Assembly (NCBI GenBank): GCA_946887065.1
Contig: CAMPKL010000229.1
Span: forward strand, 1-6,379
Source: an uncultured Bryobacterales bacterium
Lineage (GTDB): Bacteria; Acidobacteriota; Terriglobia; Bryobacterales; UBA6623
Direction: 5' to 3'
Length of the DNA stretch: 6,379 bases
Part shown: positions 5,037 through 6,379 of the stretch, one piece after another
Layout: each line of letters begins with the position of its first letter
How positions within the stretch are numbered: the first letter of the stretch is position 1
Made by a program: the position numbers and the translations under genes
Notes under the pieces: model-generated
Told to the model about the DNA's origin: nothing
The model's input: the letters and a program-made list of their open reading frames with translations, nothing else
The model's database searches: none

Positions 5037-6379
5037 ATGTTTGAGAAAGTCCTCATAGCCAACCGCGGCGAGATCGCCGTTCGAGTCATAGCCGCCTGCA
5101 AGGACCTCGGCATTCGTACGGTCGCCATCTACTCCGAAGCCGATCGAAGCGCCCTGCATGTGCGCCATGCCGACGAAGCGCTGTGCATTGGGCCTGCCAA
5201 GGCGGCTGACAGTTATCTCAACGTTCCGGCCGTTATTAGTGCAGCGGAGATCACCGGCGCCGATGCGATCCATCCTGGATACGGCTTTTTGGCCGAGAAC
5301 GCCGCCTTCGCCGAAGTTTGCGAAGTCTCCGGATTGGCATTCATCGGACCGCCCTCCCAAGCGATTCGCCTGATGGGGGACAAAGCCCGCGCCCGGCGTG
5401 CGATGCGCGACGCCGGCGTCCCCATCCTTCCAGGAACCGAAGAAGCCGTCGATTCTTTAGACGATGCGAAGAAGGCGGCGGAAGAGATCGGCTATCCGCT
5501 GATCATCAAGGCGGCCGCCGGCGGAGGCGGCCGCGGCATGCGTGTCGTGCGGCAAAGTAAGGATCTTGAATCCGCTTACAATCAGGCGCAGACCGAGGCT
5601 GCCGCGAGTTTTAGTTGCGCTGACGTCTACATCGAGAAGTTTATTGATCGCCCGCGCCATATCGAGTTTCAGGTTCTCGGCGACAGTTACGGCCGCGTCG
5701 TCTCTCTGGGTGAGCGCGAGTGTTCCGTCCAACGCCGCCATCAGAAACTGTTGGAGGAAGCTCCCTCCAGCCGGGTCAGCCCCGAGCTGCGAGATAGGAT
5801 CGGCAAGACGATTGAAGGGGCGCTATCCGCCATTGCTTATTCCAACGCCGGAACCGTTGAGTTCTTAATGGATGAGAGGGGCGACCTCCATTTCATCGAA
5901 CTGAATGCCCGCATCCAAGTGGAACATCCCGTAACGGAGATGGTGACGGGCATTGACCTAGTGAAGAGCCAATTGCTGCTCGCTTCCGGCGCTCGCATCG
6001 AAGATATTCTGCCCGGAGCGATCGAGATCAAGGGCCACGCGATTGAGTGTCGAATTAACGCGGAGAACCCGGACACATTCGCCCCTTCGGCCGGACTCAT
6101 CACTCGATTCATCCCTCCGGGAGGGATCGGCGTTAGAGTGGATTCTGCAGCATATTCAGACTGGTTCGTACCGCCTTATTACGACTCTTTGGTCGCTAAG
6201 CTCATCGTGCATGGGCCGAATCGAACAGACTCCATGGCTCGCATGCGTCGAGCGCTAGACGTCTTTGTGGTCGAGGGAATCCACACGTCGATACCGTTGC
6301 AACAGCGTATTCTTGCCGACGAGTGCTTTATCGGAGGCCATTCCGATACGCAGGTAATTGAGCGCTTGCTTTCGCAGCT
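5037..6379 (+). CDS. accC: Biotin carboxylase subunit of acetyl-CoA carboxylase, 3'-partial
   Basis: AccC carboxylates the biotin on AccB using ATP and bicarbonate. The open frame gives 447 residues without a stop before the right edge. The family is usually about 445-455 long, so only a short tail is missing. The N-terminal domain starts MFEKVLIANRGEIAVR and includes HPGYGFLAEN (79-88). The ATP-grasp region has K116, K158 and the glycine loop GGGGRGM (162-168). Further catalytic or binding residues are H208 and E210 (RHIEFQV), E275, and E288/N290/R292 with VEHPVTEM (295-302). In that last motif Ala stands at 291 where Thr is common (NAR for NTR), a mild variant. R339 lies in the C-terminal domain, and GIHTSIPL (414-421) marks its end. 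The ATG lies 17 bases past the accB stop. AGGGA near 5018 is about 14 bases upstream, rather far for a strong ribosome site, so coupling to accB is plausible. The accA and accD genes are not in the window. Confidence 0.97.
   Translation, partial: MFEKVLIANRGEIAVRVIAACKDLGIRTVAIYSEADRSALHVRHADEALCIGPAKAADSYLNVPAVISAAEITGADAIHPGYGFLAENAAFAEVCEVSGLAFIGPPSQAIRLMGDKARARRAMRDAGVPILPGTEEAVDSLDDAKKAAEEIGYPLIIKAAAGGGGRGMRVVRQSKDLESAYNQAQTEAAASFSCADVYIEKFIDRPRHIEFQVLGDSYGRVVSLGERECSVQRRHQKLLEEAPSSRVSPELRDRIGKTIEGALSAIAYSNAGTVEFLMDERGDLHFIELNARIQVEHPVTEMVTGIDLVKSQLLLASGARIEDILPGAIEIKGHAIECRINAENPDTFAPSAGLITRFIPPGGIGVRVDSAAYSDWFVPPYYDSLVAKLIVHGPNRTDSMARMRRALDVFVVEGIHTSIPLQQRILADECFIGGHSDTQVIERLLSQ

Noticed and set aside
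5511..5534. Two copies of the 8-base palindrome GCGGCCGC, 16 bases apart
   Set aside because: They encode the Ala-Ala/Gly-rich ATP-grasp loop of AccC and follow from GC-rich codons for a constrained peptide.
5457..5741. Antisense open frame inside accC
   Set aside because: accC is unmistakable on the + strand across this whole stretch.

Overview
The window is about 6.4 kb of high-GC bacterial chromosome in which every supported gene lies on the + strand. The genes are packed almost without gaps: intergenic distances are 2, 30, 30 and 17 bases, and there are two 4-base stop/start overlaps. No RNA gene, mobile element, CRISPR array, prophage or long repeat was seen. The GC-rich codon use, the NtrB/ZraS-like kinase, a proline-rich lipoprotein, a PilM-like gene followed by an AMIN-domain gene, and pepP-accB-accC together suggest an Acidobacteriota-type genome, possibly Bryobacterales/Solibacter-like. 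That placement rests on general familiarity and is only moderately certain.

Layout: (1) 1-1074 is the C-terminal part of a PAS-HisKA-HATPase sensor kinase cut by the left edge. (2) 1077-1676 is a lipoprotein with a long proline-rich linker and a helical C-terminal domain of unknown function. (3) 1707-2711 is a PilM-like actin-fold protein that looks reduced. (4) 2708-3436 is a single-pass membrane protein. It begins with the PilN signature MIRINLL but carries a periplasmic AMIN domain where the PilN fold should be. (5) 3433-4503 is an M24B Xaa-Pro-type aminopeptidase with all five metal ligands. (6) 4534-5019 is AccB, the biotin carboxyl carrier protein. (7) 5037 to the right edge is AccC, biotin carboxylase, missing at most a short C-terminal tail.

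The right half is ordinary housekeeping: AccB and AccC make carboxybiotin for malonyl-CoA synthesis, and an M24B peptidase upstream of accBC is a known arrangement. In B. subtilis and relatives an efp gene lies between them; here it is absent. The left and middle part is less ordinary. The PilM-like protein has His where the phosphate-2 Asp is expected and a short second half. Its translationally coupled partner joins a PilM-docking peptide and transmembrane helix directly to a peptidoglycan-binding-type AMIN domain. This suggests a minimal cytoplasm-to-cell-wall scaffold derived from the type IV pilus alignment complex, perhaps with the upstream lipoprotein as an envelope partner. That functional reading is inference.
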